A DNA stretch of 64,000 nucleotides from CBDCWQ01 sp965223435 (GCA_965223435.1 CBDCWQ010000019.1:558001-622000); one strand, 5' to 3'. Counted from the stretch's first letter, positions 9,537-18,612 are shown. Notes: generated by a model from the letters alone, not told the origin. Numbers and translations: made by a program.

Positions 9537-10865
9537 ATGGGTAAATATCTTAAGATCACGCCTCCGAAACGTGGGTCCAAAATCACGGTGGCCAAAAATG
9601 GGCAGCTGCAAGTGCCTGACGATCCGATTGTGCCCTTTATCCAAGGAGAAGGGATCAGCCAAGAGATCTGGAAATCCGCTCAGGAGGTCTTCGATGTCGC
9701 GGTGGAGCGGTGCTACGCAAACGCCAAGCGTCTGGAGTGGCTCGAAGTCTTCGCGGGCGAACGCGGAAACGAAGTCTACGGCCCCAACAACCGCCTACCA
9801 GACGACACCGTTCGCGCCATCCAAGAGTACAAGGTCTGCATCAAGGGCCCTCTGCGCACACCGGTCGGCTTGCCCGTTTCTCTCGATCGTTCCCTTCGCG
9901 ATCGCCTTGACCTCTTTGCCCACATTCAACCGGTTCGATACCTCGACGGCATCGCGACGCCGCTTCGTTCGCCCCATGGCCTCGATGTGCACGTCTTTCG
10001 TGAGCACACCGAAGATGTATTCGGCAACATCGAGTGGAAAAAGGGCTCACCCGAGGCCAAACAACTGATCGGAATCTTAAACGATGACCTCGCCAAAAAA
10101 CTGGACAAGTCGGTGAGGCCCGACTCCAGCATCGGGATCAAAGCGATCAGCGCCACCGCCACCAAACGGTTGATCCGCTTGGCGATAGACTACGCCATCC
10201 GCCACAAACGAAAGTCCGTGACCTTTGTCCACAACGGGAACACCATGCGACACACGGAAGGTTTCTTTCGGGATTGGGGCTACGAGCTCTCCCGAAAGGA
10301 GTTTGGTGAGTACACGGTCACCGAGCAAGAGGTGAACGAAGAGCACGGCGGTGTACCGCCGCGGGGCCGGGTCCTCGTTCGGGATCGGCGCGCCAGCCAA
10401 ATGTTCCAGCAACTTCTTCTGAAACCTGACGACTTCGATGTCATCGCCACCACAAACCTGAACGGGCATTACATTGAAAGCCTCGCTTTGGCGTGTGTTG
10501 GCGGCACCGGAATCGCGCCCGAAGCCTTTGTCGGCGCCAAGGCGGCGATTTTTCAAGCCACCCATGATCTTCTCCCGGTTCACGAGGAAAGCGGCCATGA
10601 AAACCCGAGTGCTGCCCTTCTGTGCGGCGTGATGCTCTTTGATCACCTCGGATGGAAGGACTCCGCCGAGCTCGTGACCAACGCTCTGATCAAAACCATC
10701 TCTGACGGTACGGTGACCCCGGATCAAACCAGCCACCGGGAGAACGTGCAGGTCACAACCACTGCCGGATTCTGCGAATCCATCATCGAAAACTTCGAGG
10801 AAGTTCGTAAATCACGCGTTCGCCAAGCGATGAAGCGCGTTGCCTCTGCCTCGGCCCACCCATAG
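9537..10865 (+). CDS. icd: Isocitrate-dehydrogenase-like protein lacking the catalytic and metal-binding residues
   Basis: 442 residues, full length, aligning end to end with NADP-isocitrate dehydrogenases of the E. coli Icd type (IVPFIQGEGI, IKGPLRTPVG, VFREHTED, TNLNGHYIE). Compared from memory with E. coli Icd, key positions differ inside well-conserved blocks. Catalytic Tyr160 is Phe162 and Lys230 is Asn233 (VHNGN for VHKGN). The metal-binding Asp283, Asp307 and Asp311 are Ser287, His311 and Ser315. Asn115 is Asp117, and the cofactor motif HGTAP is HDLLP. Arg119, Arg129 and Arg153 equivalents remain. The reading frame is intact and mdh follows after 10 nt, so this is not a decayed gene. 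A standard pipeline would call it icd, but oxidative decarboxylation looks unlikely. It may be a regulatory pseudoenzyme or act on another substrate. Confidence 0.85.
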   Translation: MGKYLKITPPKRGSKITVAKNGQLQVPDDPIVPFIQGEGISQEIWKSAQEVFDVAVERCYANAKRLEWLEVFAGERGNEVYGPNNRLPDDTVRAIQEYKVCIKGPLRTPVGLPVSLDRSLRDRLDLFAHIQPVRYLDGIATPLRSPHGLDVHVFREHTEDVFGNIEWKKGSPEAKQLIGILNDDLAKKLDKSVRPDSSIGIKAISATATKRLIRLAIDYAIRHKRKSVTFVHNGNTMRHTEGFFRDWGYELSRKEFGEYTVTEQEVNEEHGGVPPRGRVLVRDRRASQMFQQLLLKPDDFDVIATTNLNGHYIESLALACVGGTGIAPEAFVGAKAAIFQATHDLLPVHEESGHENPSAALLCGVMLFDHLGWKDSAELVTNALIKTISDGTVTPDQTSHRENVQVTTTAGFCESIIENFEEVRKSRVRQAMKRVASASAHP

Positions 10866-10875
10866 GAGCTCTCAC

Positions 10876-11811
10876 ATGACACGCCCCAAAATTGGCCTCG
10901 TTGGGGCCGGACAGATCGGGGGCAACCTCGCACTGCTGGCCGCCGAAAAAGAACTCGGAGACGTTGTGCTCTTGGACATCCCTCAAGCCGAGGGCATGGC
11001 CAAAGGCAAAGCGCTCGACATTTGTCAAATGTCGGCCGTGGGCCGCTTCGACGCCGCACTGGTCGGTACCTCCAACTACGACGATCTCGCCGGTGCCGAC
11101 GTGGTCATCATCACGGCCGGCATTCCACGCAAACCAGGCATGTCGCGCGAAGACCTTCTGGGTACCAACCTGAAGATCATGCAAAACGTGGCCGAAAACC
11201 TGAAGCGTGTCTGCCCAAACGCATTTATCATCAACATCGCCAATCCCCTTGACGCCATGGTGTACGCCCTCAAAAAAGTGACGGGCGGGACCAAACAGAA
11301 GGTCGTGGGCATGTCCGGCATCCTCGATACGGCCCGATACAAGGCCTTCATTTCGATGGAGCTGAACGTCTCGATCAAAGATATCACGGCCTTTGTCCTC
11401 GGCGGGCACGGCGACGACATGGTGCCCATCACCCGCCTGACGACGGTGGGCGGTGTGCCCGTAACTGAACTTCTTTCCCAAGAAAAGCTGGACGCCATCG
11501 AGACCCGCACCCGAAAGGGAGGCGCCGAGCTTGTGGGACTCTACAAGACGGGTTCCGCATATTATGCTCCGGCCGCTGCGGCCATCGAGATGGCCGAGGC
11601 GCATCTCCGAGACCAGCGAAGGGTGCTGCCCTGCTGCTGTTGGCTCGATGGAGAGTTCGGTATCGACGGGATGTACTTTGGCGTACCGAGTGTCATCGGC
11701 GCGGGCGGGGTAGAGAAAGTTCTCACCTTTGAGCTCACCCAAGACGAGCAGCAGATGATCGAAAAAAGCGCCGCCAGCGTCAAAAAGACGGTGCAGGAAA
11801 CCGGCCTGTAG
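10876..11811 (+). CDS. mdh: Malate dehydrogenase (NAD, LDH-like type)
   Basis: 311 residues from the ATG at 10876, which has AGGAG eight nt upstream; an in-frame ATG at 10840 lies inside the previous gene. It interconverts malate and oxaloacetate in the TCA cycle. Visible are the dinucleotide loop GAGQIGG, the Asp that selects NAD (LLDIPQAEG), the substrate arginines in GIPRKPGMSR, the NPLDAM block, LDTARY with the catalytic Asp/Arg pair, and the active-site His in GGHGDDMVP. All key residues are present, in contrast to the preceding isocitrate-dehydrogenase homologue. The 10-nt gap between them points to one transcript. Confidence 0.95.
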   Translation: MTRPKIGLVGAGQIGGNLALLAAEKELGDVVLLDIPQAEGMAKGKALDICQMSAVGRFDAALVGTSNYDDLAGADVVIITAGIPRKPGMSREDLLGTNLKIMQNVAENLKRVCPNAFIINIANPLDAMVYALKKVTGGTKQKVVGMSGILDTARYKAFISMELNVSIKDITAFVLGGHGDDMVPITRLTTVGGVPVTELLSQEKLDAIETRTRKGGAELVGLYKTGSAYYAPAAAAIEMAEAHLRDQRRVLPCCCWLDGEFGIDGMYFGVPSVIGAGGVEKVLTFELTQDEQQMIEKSAASVKKTVQETGL

Positions 11812-11958
11812 CACCCCACAAAGCCGCCCCACCCAACTTCGCGCACTTCTGCACGCGGCGGACGCCATCGGGAAGCTCGGTGAACCGCCTACGACCACCG
11901 CAAATCGCCGGGCCAAGGGTGTTTTTCCGGGCGCCGCTGATGCAAGAATCTCCTCTGA

Positions 11959-14877
11959 ATGGCCAAGAATGATCTTGGGGCCCTCTTTAGCTCGGCGTTT
12001 CGCATTCGACCTGGCGAGCTTGGTCGAGTCGGGCTCATGTTCTTGTACCAGTTCAGCATTGTTGCAGCGTTCATCATTGGCCGCACCGCGCGGGACACGC
12101 TTTTTCTTCATCGGGTATCGGTCGACGCCCTGCCCTTGATGTATGTGGCCGTGGCCGCTGCTGTTTCTTTTTCGTCCTACGGCTATAGCAGACTTGCCGA
12201 CCACCACCGCATCGAACGGCTGATGACCATTTCGTTGGCCATCTTTATCACCCTCGTCACCGCTTTTTGGTTCCTGATCTCGTTTGTTTCGCTGGATGCG
12301 TGGCCTTACGCGATTCTGTACGTCGTTGTAGAAATCGTGGGCGCCATCTGCATTATTCAGTTTTGGACCCTTGCAAACGACATTTTTAGCTCTCGCCAGG
12401 CAAAACGCTTATTCGGATTCATCGGCGCCGGAGGGGTGGTGGCAAGCATTGGCTGCGGATTCGCAGTCGGCAACATCGCTCCCGTCGTAGGGCCCGAGAA
12501 TCTGCTGTTGATCTCTGCGTTATCGCTTGGGGCGGGACTGATTGCTCTCCGCGGAGTCATACGACTGGCTAAAGCAGAACTCGAGCACATCAGGCGCAAA
12601 CCTAAAAAGACTCACATCGGCATTGCGAAGGACAGTGGCACCATCCTCCATCATCGCCACTTGTACACCATTTCTGCCATCGTTGTTCTCACCTTCTTGG
12701 TGGTCACCGTCGTCGACTTCCAGTTCAAGGCCGTCGCGCGACAGACCTACAAGGCTGAGACCGAACTCGCCGCTTACTTTGGCTACTTTTATGGCTTTAC
12801 GGGTGTGGCCGGTGCACTGGTGCAGATTTTTCTGACCGCACGGCTCTTGGAGCGGGCCAGCATTGCGGTCTCCCTTAGTTTGCTTCCGATGGCACTCACC
12901 TTGGGCACGTTTGCAATCGTTTTTATCCCTTTCATTCCTGCCATTGTCGCGGTCACGATGGCCAAGGGTGCAGAGAATATTCTGCGCTATACGGTCAACG
13001 ATGCCACCATGCAGATTTTGTACGTGCCGGTGGCTTCCCACCAAAGGCGCCGAGCCAAAGCGTTTATCGATGGAATTCTCAAGCCAGCGAGCATCGGTCT
13101 ATCTGGCTTGTTGATCTTCTTCGCCAGCCGGGTCTTTCCGCCAGATGTCTTGGCGATCAACCTCGCGTACCTCGATGTCATTCTCTTGGCCGGTTGGATC
13201 GCCTCGGTTCTCCGAGTACGACGTGAGTATGTGAAGCTCTTGGTCAAAACACTGCACTCTCGGCGCCTTGATCTTGATACGCCGTGGAGCCTCATCGCCG
13301 ACGAAGAAACCACGCGCCTTCTCAAAAAGCGCCTCCTGTCGACAAATGAGTCTCATACCATCAATGCCCTTGAGATTCTTCCGTCGGTGGACGCCGATTT
13401 TGAGCAAGAACTTCGAGAACTTCTGGGAAGCGCTTCGGAGCCCATTCGTATCAAAGTGTTGAACCTCATCGCCGCCAAACAACAGTTCCATGCGCCCGAA
13501 GCCTTGACTCAACTTATGTCCGATTCAAGCCCCCAAATTCGCGCTGCCGCAGTTCGGGCGTACTGCTCGGTCAAGCGACTCGAATCCGTGCCCAAAGCCC
13601 GGCCGTTTTTGGACGACAAGAGTGTATTGGTCCGGGCCGCCGCGACAACCGCACTCATTCAACACGGTGGCCTGGATGGCATTCTTACCGCGGCCGAAGT
13701 CCTGAAATCGTTTTTGACAAGCGAGGATACCAGCCAGCGGCTTCAGGGCGCGAAGATACTCGGTGAAATCAAGGTTCGAAACTTCTTTCAACCGGTCGCA
13801 CAGCTTCTTGAAGACCCCAATCGACAGGTCCGCGCTGCGGCCGCGGCCGCGGCCGGAGAAATGCAGAGCAAGGAACTCATCTCTATCTTGACCAACAAGC
13901 TCGGGGACCAAGCCATTGGGCAAGCAGCAGCCAGAGCCCTAGCCAACTACTCCAAAGACATCGAGGCTCCCCTCATCGAAACCCTCAACGATCGCCAAAC
14001 GAGCATCTTGGTGCGGCGGCGCATCCCATGGGTTCTGGCCCGTATCGGCGGCCAGGCTTCCCGCGACGCCCTCACCCAGAGCCTTCGTACCGCCGACCTC
14101 GAACTCAGACTCTCGACCGCACGCTCCTTGAACCGTCTTAAGGAGCGAGACCCGACCATCAGGCTCAACCAAGACGCACTTTCGGAGGCCATCCGAACCG
14201 AGGTCGAGCGCGCCTACCAAATCCTTGCCACCATTGAGGATTTAGGCCTAAGCGAAACACACATCATGCGCGAGGCCCTGAGCACGCGCCTGGACAACCT
14301 GCTCAGGATTGCATTCAGACTCTACGAAGCTCGCTACACGCCGCGCATGATCCAAATCGCATACTCCAACCTCAAAGCGACCAACAAATCCATCCGGGCC
14401 AACGCCATCGAACTCATGGACAACGTATTGTCGAAAGAAGACTCCAGGCTCATTCTCCCCATCTTGGAAGACCATCCACGCACGGAGAAAATCCGTTTCG
14501 GAGAGGAGTTCTTCACGCTCAAGAGGAACAGCGTCGAAGGCTGGCTCCGGTCGCTTCTGACCGACTCGCACGCGTGGATCGTGGCTTCTTCCATGTATTT
14601 CATCAAGGAGCGCTGTCTCGTTGCCCTGTGTGAAGACGTTCGACGCCACATTGAGTCCAAAGACCCCGTCATCCGAGAAACCGCGTATCTCACGCTGGCA
14701 TCCATCATTACGCGATCCGAAGAGCTGGACACCAGAGACCTTGGAAGCCCCGAGGATCTGAGGCGCATCATCCATACCGCTTCGAGCGAACCCACCGCCA
14801 GGCTCCGTGAGGCAGGAGGCAACCTGATAGAAGCCCTTTCGGGCTCCGGACCCACCAGAGATCTGGGGCTGGCATGA
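11959..14877 (+). CDS. NTT/MFS-like membrane transporter fused to cytosolic HEAT-repeat domain
   Basis: 972 residues. The first 420 or so contain ten to twelve hydrophobic segments and resemble the ATP/ADP translocase (NTT/Tlc) branch of major-facilitator-like carriers, with RTARDTLFLHRVSVDALPL in the first loop and QFWTLANDIFSSRQAKRLFG further on. From about residue 440 to the end the protein is soluble and made of HEAT-type repeats of 30-40 residues (for example SSPQIRAAAVRAYCSV, NRQVRAAAAAAAGEM). Such fusions occur in Myxococcota and relatives, but the transported substrate is not established. Classical NTT carriers exchange ATP for ADP in intracellular parasites. The ATG at 11959 has only a weak ribosome binding site. 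Confidence 0.8.
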   Translation: MAKNDLGALFSSAFRIRPGELGRVGLMFLYQFSIVAAFIIGRTARDTLFLHRVSVDALPLMYVAVAAAVSFSSYGYSRLADHHRIERLMTISLAIFITLVTAFWFLISFVSLDAWPYAILYVVVEIVGAICIIQFWTLANDIFSSRQAKRLFGFIGAGGVVASIGCGFAVGNIAPVVGPENLLLISALSLGAGLIALRGVIRLAKAELEHIRRKPKKTHIGIAKDSGTILHHRHLYTISAIVVLTFLVVTVVDFQFKAVARQTYKAETELAAYFGYFYGFTGVAGALVQIFLTARLLERASIAVSLSLLPMALTLGTFAIVFIPFIPAIVAVTMAKGAENILRYTVNDATMQILYVPVASHQRRRAKAFIDGILKPASIGLSGLLIFFASRVFPPDVLAINLAYLDVILLAGWIASVLRVRREYVKLLVKTLHSRRLDLDTPWSLIADEETTRLLKKRLLSTNESHTINALEILPSVDADFEQELRELLGSASEPIRIKVLNLIAAKQQFHAPEALTQLMSDSSPQIRAAAVRAYCSVKRLESVPKARPFLDDKSVLVRAAATTALIQHGGLDGILTAAEVLKSFLTSEDTSQRLQGAKILGEIKVRNFFQPVAQLLEDPNRQVRAAAAAAAGEMQSKELISILTNKLGDQAIGQAAARALANYSKDIEAPLIETLNDRQTSILVRRRIPWVLARIGGQASRDALTQSLRTADLELRLSTARSLNRLKERDPTIRLNQDALSEAIRTEVERAYQILATIEDLGLSETHIMREALSTRLDNLLRIAFRLYEARYTPRMIQIAYSNLKATNKSIRANAIELMDNVLSKEDSRLILPILEDHPRTEKIRFGEEFFTLKRNSVEGWLRSLLTDSHAWIVASSMYFIKERCLVALCEDVRRHIESKDPVIRETAYLTLASIITRSEELDTRDLGSPEDLRRIIHTASSEPTARLREAGGNLIEALSGSGPTRDLGLA

Positions 14878-14988
14878 ATCGCATCAGGCCATATGCACGG
14901 CGACTGAAGCGGCGCGCATCCACAGCTGACGCGTGGTATATCGCTATGGTGCAAGGGTTAATCCGTTGACGACGACAGGCAACCATAG

Positions 14989-15042
14989 CTCGGCTCACTT
15001 GTGTTGCATCCAAACGAGTCCCCTGGGTTGGCGTGAGCCGAG
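14989..15042 (+). promoter_or_regulatory. Inverted repeat that could sequester the rnr ribosome binding site
   Basis: A perfect 10-base inverted repeat, CTCGGCTCAC at 14989-14998 and GTGAGCCGAG at 15033-15042, encloses a 34-nt loop in the leader of the RNase R gene. The second arm overlaps the GAGG Shine-Dalgarno sequence at 15040-15043, eight nt before the ATG at 15052. If the leader is transcribed, this stem would cover the ribosome binding site. The repeat is seen directly; the regulatory role is inference. Confidence 0.5.
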
Positions 15043-15051
15043 GAATCAAAC

Positions 15052-17292
15052 ATGAACGAAGAAAAAATCCTGGCGCTCTTGAGCGCACACCCAAAACGCA
15101 ATTTTCCTTTCGTGGAACTGGCCCATAAGGTAGACGCGACGGGAAAAAAGTCAAAAGCGCTCAAAAAGCTGCTCAAGTCACTCGTCCAGCAGGGCCTCAT
15201 CGAAAGGAGCCGCGGACGGCTCTTCCGCATATCCCGGGCGGGCCAGACCCTGCAGGGGCACGTCTTTGTCGATCATCAAGGGCGCCCCCATCTGATCGTG
15301 GGAAGCAATCCCAAAGAAAAACCGATCCCCATCCTCTCGGGCAAGGACGACGATCTAGAACAAGACGACCAGGTCGTGGCCGAACTCACCGCCGTGGGCC
15401 GGCGGGGCCGAATCCATGCGCGTGTCGTTGAAATCTTGGATCGCCCCAAGACGCGCTACGTTGGGCTATTTCGACGCACAGGCAAGACCGTGGTCATCGA
15501 GCTGGATCTGTCGTCGAGCGCTTCAAAACGGGTCACCGGAAGCTACCGGCGATCGGTTGCCGACGTCATGATCCCCAAGGGAGACACCAAAGGAGCCAAC
15601 GATGGCGACCTCGTAGAATACGAATTCACGGAACGCCCCAAAGATTACCGCTCACCGCCCGTCGGGCGCCTCGTTCAGGTGATCGGTAGGCCCGGCGAAC
15701 GGGAGCCAGAAATCAAGCGACTCATGATTGAACACGGCCTTGATACCGGGTTCTCCCAAGCGGTGCTCGAAGAGACCGGCCACATCGCCGACGAACCCAC
15801 CGATGATGAAATGTCCGGCCGCAGGGACGTTCGCCACCTCCCGCTGGTGACCATCGATGGCGCCGAAGCCAAAGACTTCGACGATGCCATCGCGGCCGAT
15901 CGCGTGGGCAAGAACCACCTTCGCGTGTACGTAGCCATCGCCGACGTATCCCACTATGTGCAACCAGGCACAGCCCTCGACCAAGAGGCTTTGCGCCGAG
16001 GAACCAGCACCTACTTGGTGGACCGCGTCACGCCCATGCTGCCAGAAAAATTGTCAAATGGCGTCTGCTCTTTGAATCCCAAGGTCAATCGTCTGGCTCT
16101 GATGGCCGAGATGGTGATCAATCAGAAGGGCCGAATCGAAGAGACATCTTTTGGGCCAGTGGTGATGCGCTCGGTGGCTCGCCTTCGTTATGAAGAGGTC
16201 GCTTCAGCCCTAGAGGGATCCCCACCAGCGTCCTGTCGGCCATTGATGGCCAACCTTGAAAAACTGTCACAGGCCGCAGACTGGCTGCTCAAGGCGAGGC
16301 TTCGAAAAGGGGCCATCGATCTGGATATCGGCGAACCCAAGGTCGTTTTGTCTCGTCAAGGACATCCCACAGACGTCGTCAAGAGGCCGAGGAATCGAGC
16401 CCATCGTTTGGTGGAGCAACTCATGCTCCTCGCCAACGAAGCGGTGGCAAACTATTTTGTCCAGCAGGATATGCCCACCCTCTACCGGGTTCACGAAGAT
16501 CCCGATCCGGAAAAACTCGATGCCTTCTTCCAGCTTTGCGAAGAACTGGGCCTCAACGTGAAGACCTCGCGCAAACCATCACCGCTCGAGGTATCCAAAC
16601 TTCTGGCGCGCCTGAATGAACACCCGCTGGGTTCTTGCCTACACGGATTGCTGCTGAGGTCGCTCAACCAGGCCCACTATGATGCCGAGCACCACGGCCA
16701 CTTCGGGCTCGCCTCCTCACAATATCTGCACTTTACCTCGCCGATCAGGCGGTACCCAGATTTGGTGGTTCACCGGCTGCTCAAGGCCGCCGTGGCCGAA
16801 GTCGACGCGCCCCATGCCCCCAAACGGTTGGCCGAGATTGCCCGCCTCTCGTCGGATTCCGAACGACGCGCGGTGCGGGCCGAACGAGAATCCATCGGGC
16901 TTGATCGAGCCTTGATCGCCGAGGATCACGTCGGTGAGACCTACGAGGCCACCATCACCGGCGTTCAAAGTTTTGGGCTCTTCGCAACCATCGACCACCC
17001 GTTTATCGAAGGACTCGTGCCCGTACAGTCGCTCCCTCAAGATTATTATGAGCCCGATGTCTACGGAACCATGCTTTTGGGCAAGAACCTAGGGAAGAGC
17101 TACATGCTCGGGGACACGATCACGGTCGAAATCACCTCAGTGAACATTGCGAGACGACAGGTCGAATTCGGATTCGTGGAAGCGGAAGGAAAAAAGGCCC
17201 CTCGCACCATCCAGACCAAAAAGCCTGCCCGGCGCAAAAGCACCCGCCCGAAAAAAAAGTCGAGTAAACGCAAACGAACCCGTGACCGTTGA
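15052..17292 (+). CDS. rnr: Ribonuclease R
   Basis: 746 residues from an ATG with GAGG eight nt upstream. It is a processive 3'-5' exoribonuclease that degrades structured RNA. Domains in order are an N-terminal winged helix (1-80), cold-shock-like OB folds (about 85-235), the RNB catalytic domain with TIDGAEAKDFDDA from residue 266 supplying the metal-binding aspartates, the FTSPIRRYPDLVVHR signature, an S1 domain (about 630-710), and a Lys/Arg-rich tail typical of RNase R. All catalytic aspartates of the motif are present. It converges on the DsrE-like operon with only 7 nt between the stops. The leader hairpin at 14989-15042 may control translation. Confidence 0.95.
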   Translation: MNEEKILALLSAHPKRNFPFVELAHKVDATGKKSKALKKLLKSLVQQGLIERSRGRLFRISRAGQTLQGHVFVDHQGRPHLIVGSNPKEKPIPILSGKDDDLEQDDQVVAELTAVGRRGRIHARVVEILDRPKTRYVGLFRRTGKTVVIELDLSSSASKRVTGSYRRSVADVMIPKGDTKGANDGDLVEYEFTERPKDYRSPPVGRLVQVIGRPGEREPEIKRLMIEHGLDTGFSQAVLEETGHIADEPTDDEMSGRRDVRHLPLVTIDGAEAKDFDDAIAADRVGKNHLRVYVAIADVSHYVQPGTALDQEALRRGTSTYLVDRVTPMLPEKLSNGVCSLNPKVNRLALMAEMVINQKGRIEETSFGPVVMRSVARLRYEEVASALEGSPPASCRPLMANLEKLSQAADWLLKARLRKGAIDLDIGEPKVVLSRQGHPTDVVKRPRNRAHRLVEQLMLLANEAVANYFVQQDMPTLYRVHEDPDPEKLDAFFQLCEELGLNVKTSRKPSPLEVSKLLARLNEHPLGSCLHGLLLRSLNQAHYDAEHHGHFGLASSQYLHFTSPIRRYPDLVVHRLLKAAVAEVDAPHAPKRLAEIARLSSDSERRAVRAERESIGLDRALIAEDHVGETYEATITGVQSFGLFATIDHPFIEGLVPVQSLPQDYYEPDVYGTMLLGKNLGKSYMLGDTITVEITSVNIARRQVEFGFVEAEGKKAPRTIQTKKPARRKSTRPKKKSSKRKRTRDR

Positions 17293-17299
17293 AAGCAGA

Positions 17300-17686
17300 C
17301 TACCAGTGCCACACGAGGTCGAAGTTGTTCATCAAGGAGGGAATGCCTGCCTCCTTGACACCTTTGACCGCGGGAATGAGATCAGACTTTTCGAGGCCCA
17401 TTTTTGCGACATCGTCCTCCACAATCTGAACATCCACGCCCTTGTCGATGAGGCTTGAGATATCCCGTTCAAGCCGGGGAGGCTGCGTCTGCTTCTTGGC
17501 ACCAAAGGAAAGCCCCGAGGCATCTTGGCCTTTCACCGCGTAATTCACGGCTTCACCTCTGAGCAAAACCGCCAGGTGAGCGCCCGCCCCCTTCATGGCG
17601 TGGCTGATCCACAGGACCGGATCATCTTGCTCTTCTATGGTGGCGCGATACGCCGTCTCAATGATGTGTAAGATCTTTTTGGCCAT
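17300..17686 (-). CDS. DsrE-superfamily protein, third gene of operon
   Basis: 128 residues from the ATG at 17686, chosen because GGAG lies about seven nt upstream; a TTG at 17698 is the alternative. The fold pattern is that of small DsrE/DsrF/TusD-like proteins: an N-terminal beta strand (KKILHIIET), a helix, a second strand with LAVLLRGEAVNYAV, then SLIDKGVDVQIVEDD and a C-terminal strand region. It has no cysteine, so it cannot itself carry sulfur as DsrE, TusD or TusE do, and it may be a structural subunit. It ends the three-gene operon and converges on rnr. Confidence 0.7.
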   Translation of the reverse strand: MAKKILHIIETAYRATIEEQDDPVLWISHAMKGAGAHLAVLLRGEAVNYAVKGQDASGLSFGAKKQTQPPRLERDISSLIDKGVDVQIVEDDVAKMGLEKSDLIPAVKGVKEAGIPSLMNNFDLVWHW

Positions 17687-17699
17687 GACGTTCTCCAAT

Positions 17700-18113
17700 T
17701 CACTTCGTGGGGATCACGAGGGTGTTGTCCGATTCCTCCGCAAACTTCAGGAAATCGCCCGGGGTCCCCCGGCGAGTTCCGGGCAGCGCCTCGTGGACAC
17801 CGCGTTCGTCCACACAAAGACCGCAGTTGACCCAGTCGATTTTGGAACCGGTTTTTTGGGCCTCCTGGTAAATCGACTCGACCCAGTCCTTGGTCAGAGG
17901 ATGGTCTTCTTCCTCAACCGAGTGACCGTGGACCGCATTTGCATGAGGGGTTTGTTTGGTAAAGGGCAGCGCGACCGCGCCTTCGTAGGCAAAAACATTC
18001 ACGTCGTGTCCGCGCTTCACGGCGATGTCAATGAGCCTCAGCGCCGATGTGGTGCGGGCGTTCTCAAAAGGCGGGTCCATCAAGCAAAAGGTGAGTGTTT
18101 TCTTTTGAGTCAT
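17700..18113 (-). CDS. DsrE-superfamily protein with CxxC motif, second gene of operon
   Basis: 137 residues from the ATG at 18113; AAGGAG lies ten nt upstream. The protein has the DsrE-like arrangement, with SALRLIDIAVKRGHDVNVFAYEGAV after the first strand and a conserved VNCGLCVDERGV, placing a CxxC where DsrE/TusD-type proteins carry their persulfide-forming cysteine. This makes it the probable sulfur-carrying member of the set. It lies 14 nt after the first operon gene and 13 nt before the third. A role in sulfur relay or tellurite/sulfide handling is inference from the family. Confidence 0.72.
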   Translation of the reverse strand: MTQKKTLTFCLMDPPFENARTTSALRLIDIAVKRGHDVNVFAYEGAVALPFTKQTPHANAVHGHSVEEEDHPLTKDWVESIYQEAQKTGSKIDWVNCGLCVDERGVHEALPGTRRGTPGDFLKFAEESDNTLVIPTK

Positions 18114-18127
18114 ATCTTTGTTTCTCC

Positions 18128-18454
18128 TTAGTGCCACAGGGTCTTGGCCCCGTCGGCCATTTGATCGACCACCACACTCAGATCTTGCGCTTGAATGCCG
18201 GGGGCCAGCCGTTCAGGGCCGATGCCGCGCTCTTTGAGCGAAAAATTGTCGGCAAGCACCGTGGCTCCGGCGCGACTCAGCGTAGACAAAGGCTCCGATG
18301 CGGGGCACTTCCGCGCGGGAAATACACCGTTTTGAATGAGAAAAAGAGTGACTTCGTGCCCCTCGTCGACAAGCCCAGAAGCAAGCCTTTGAAAGTTGTC
18401 AGCGTCTTTCGCGTCGAGCGAATTTCGCGATTCGATCAGCAAATACTTGGCCAC
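18128..18454 (-). CDS. DsrE-superfamily protein, first gene of operon
   Basis: 108 residues if translation starts at the GTG at 18454, which has AAGGAG about ten nt upstream; an ATG at 18481 is in frame but without a site. The sequence KYLLIESRN, VTLFLIQNGVFPAR and a cysteine at FPARKCP match small DsrE/DsrH-like proteins, in which this loop often carries the reactive cysteine. With the next two genes it forms a set of three short paralogues resembling the composition, though not the sequence, of DsrEFH/TusBCD complexes. No other sulfur genes are nearby. Confidence 0.68.
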   Translation of the reverse strand: MAKYLLIESRNSLDAKDADNFQRLASGLVDEGHEVTLFLIQNGVFPARKCPASEPLSTLSRAGATVLADNFSLKERGIGPERLAPGIQAQDLSVVVDQMADGAKTLWH

Positions 18455-18612
18455 AGGTCCGTTCTCCTTTCGATCCGCCACACCCTTCGGCGTTTCACTT
18501 TTTGGATCAGGGCTTGATGGCCATGCCTCGTCAAGTACAAAGAGAGAAGAACCGCGGGATGGGGCGGTTCCGCTTGCGACCGGTGCGAAGGTTCCGTTAG
18601 GGTTGTTGCCCG

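Noticed and set aside
9537..10865. Decayed icd pseudogene
   Set aside because: The frame is full length with conserved structural blocks and a tightly linked mdh; replaced residues are specific substitutions rather than scattered decay.
10783..12207. A 474-codon minus-strand ORF over mdh and the following gap
   Set aside because: Shadow of the conserved mdh frame; no family resemblance.
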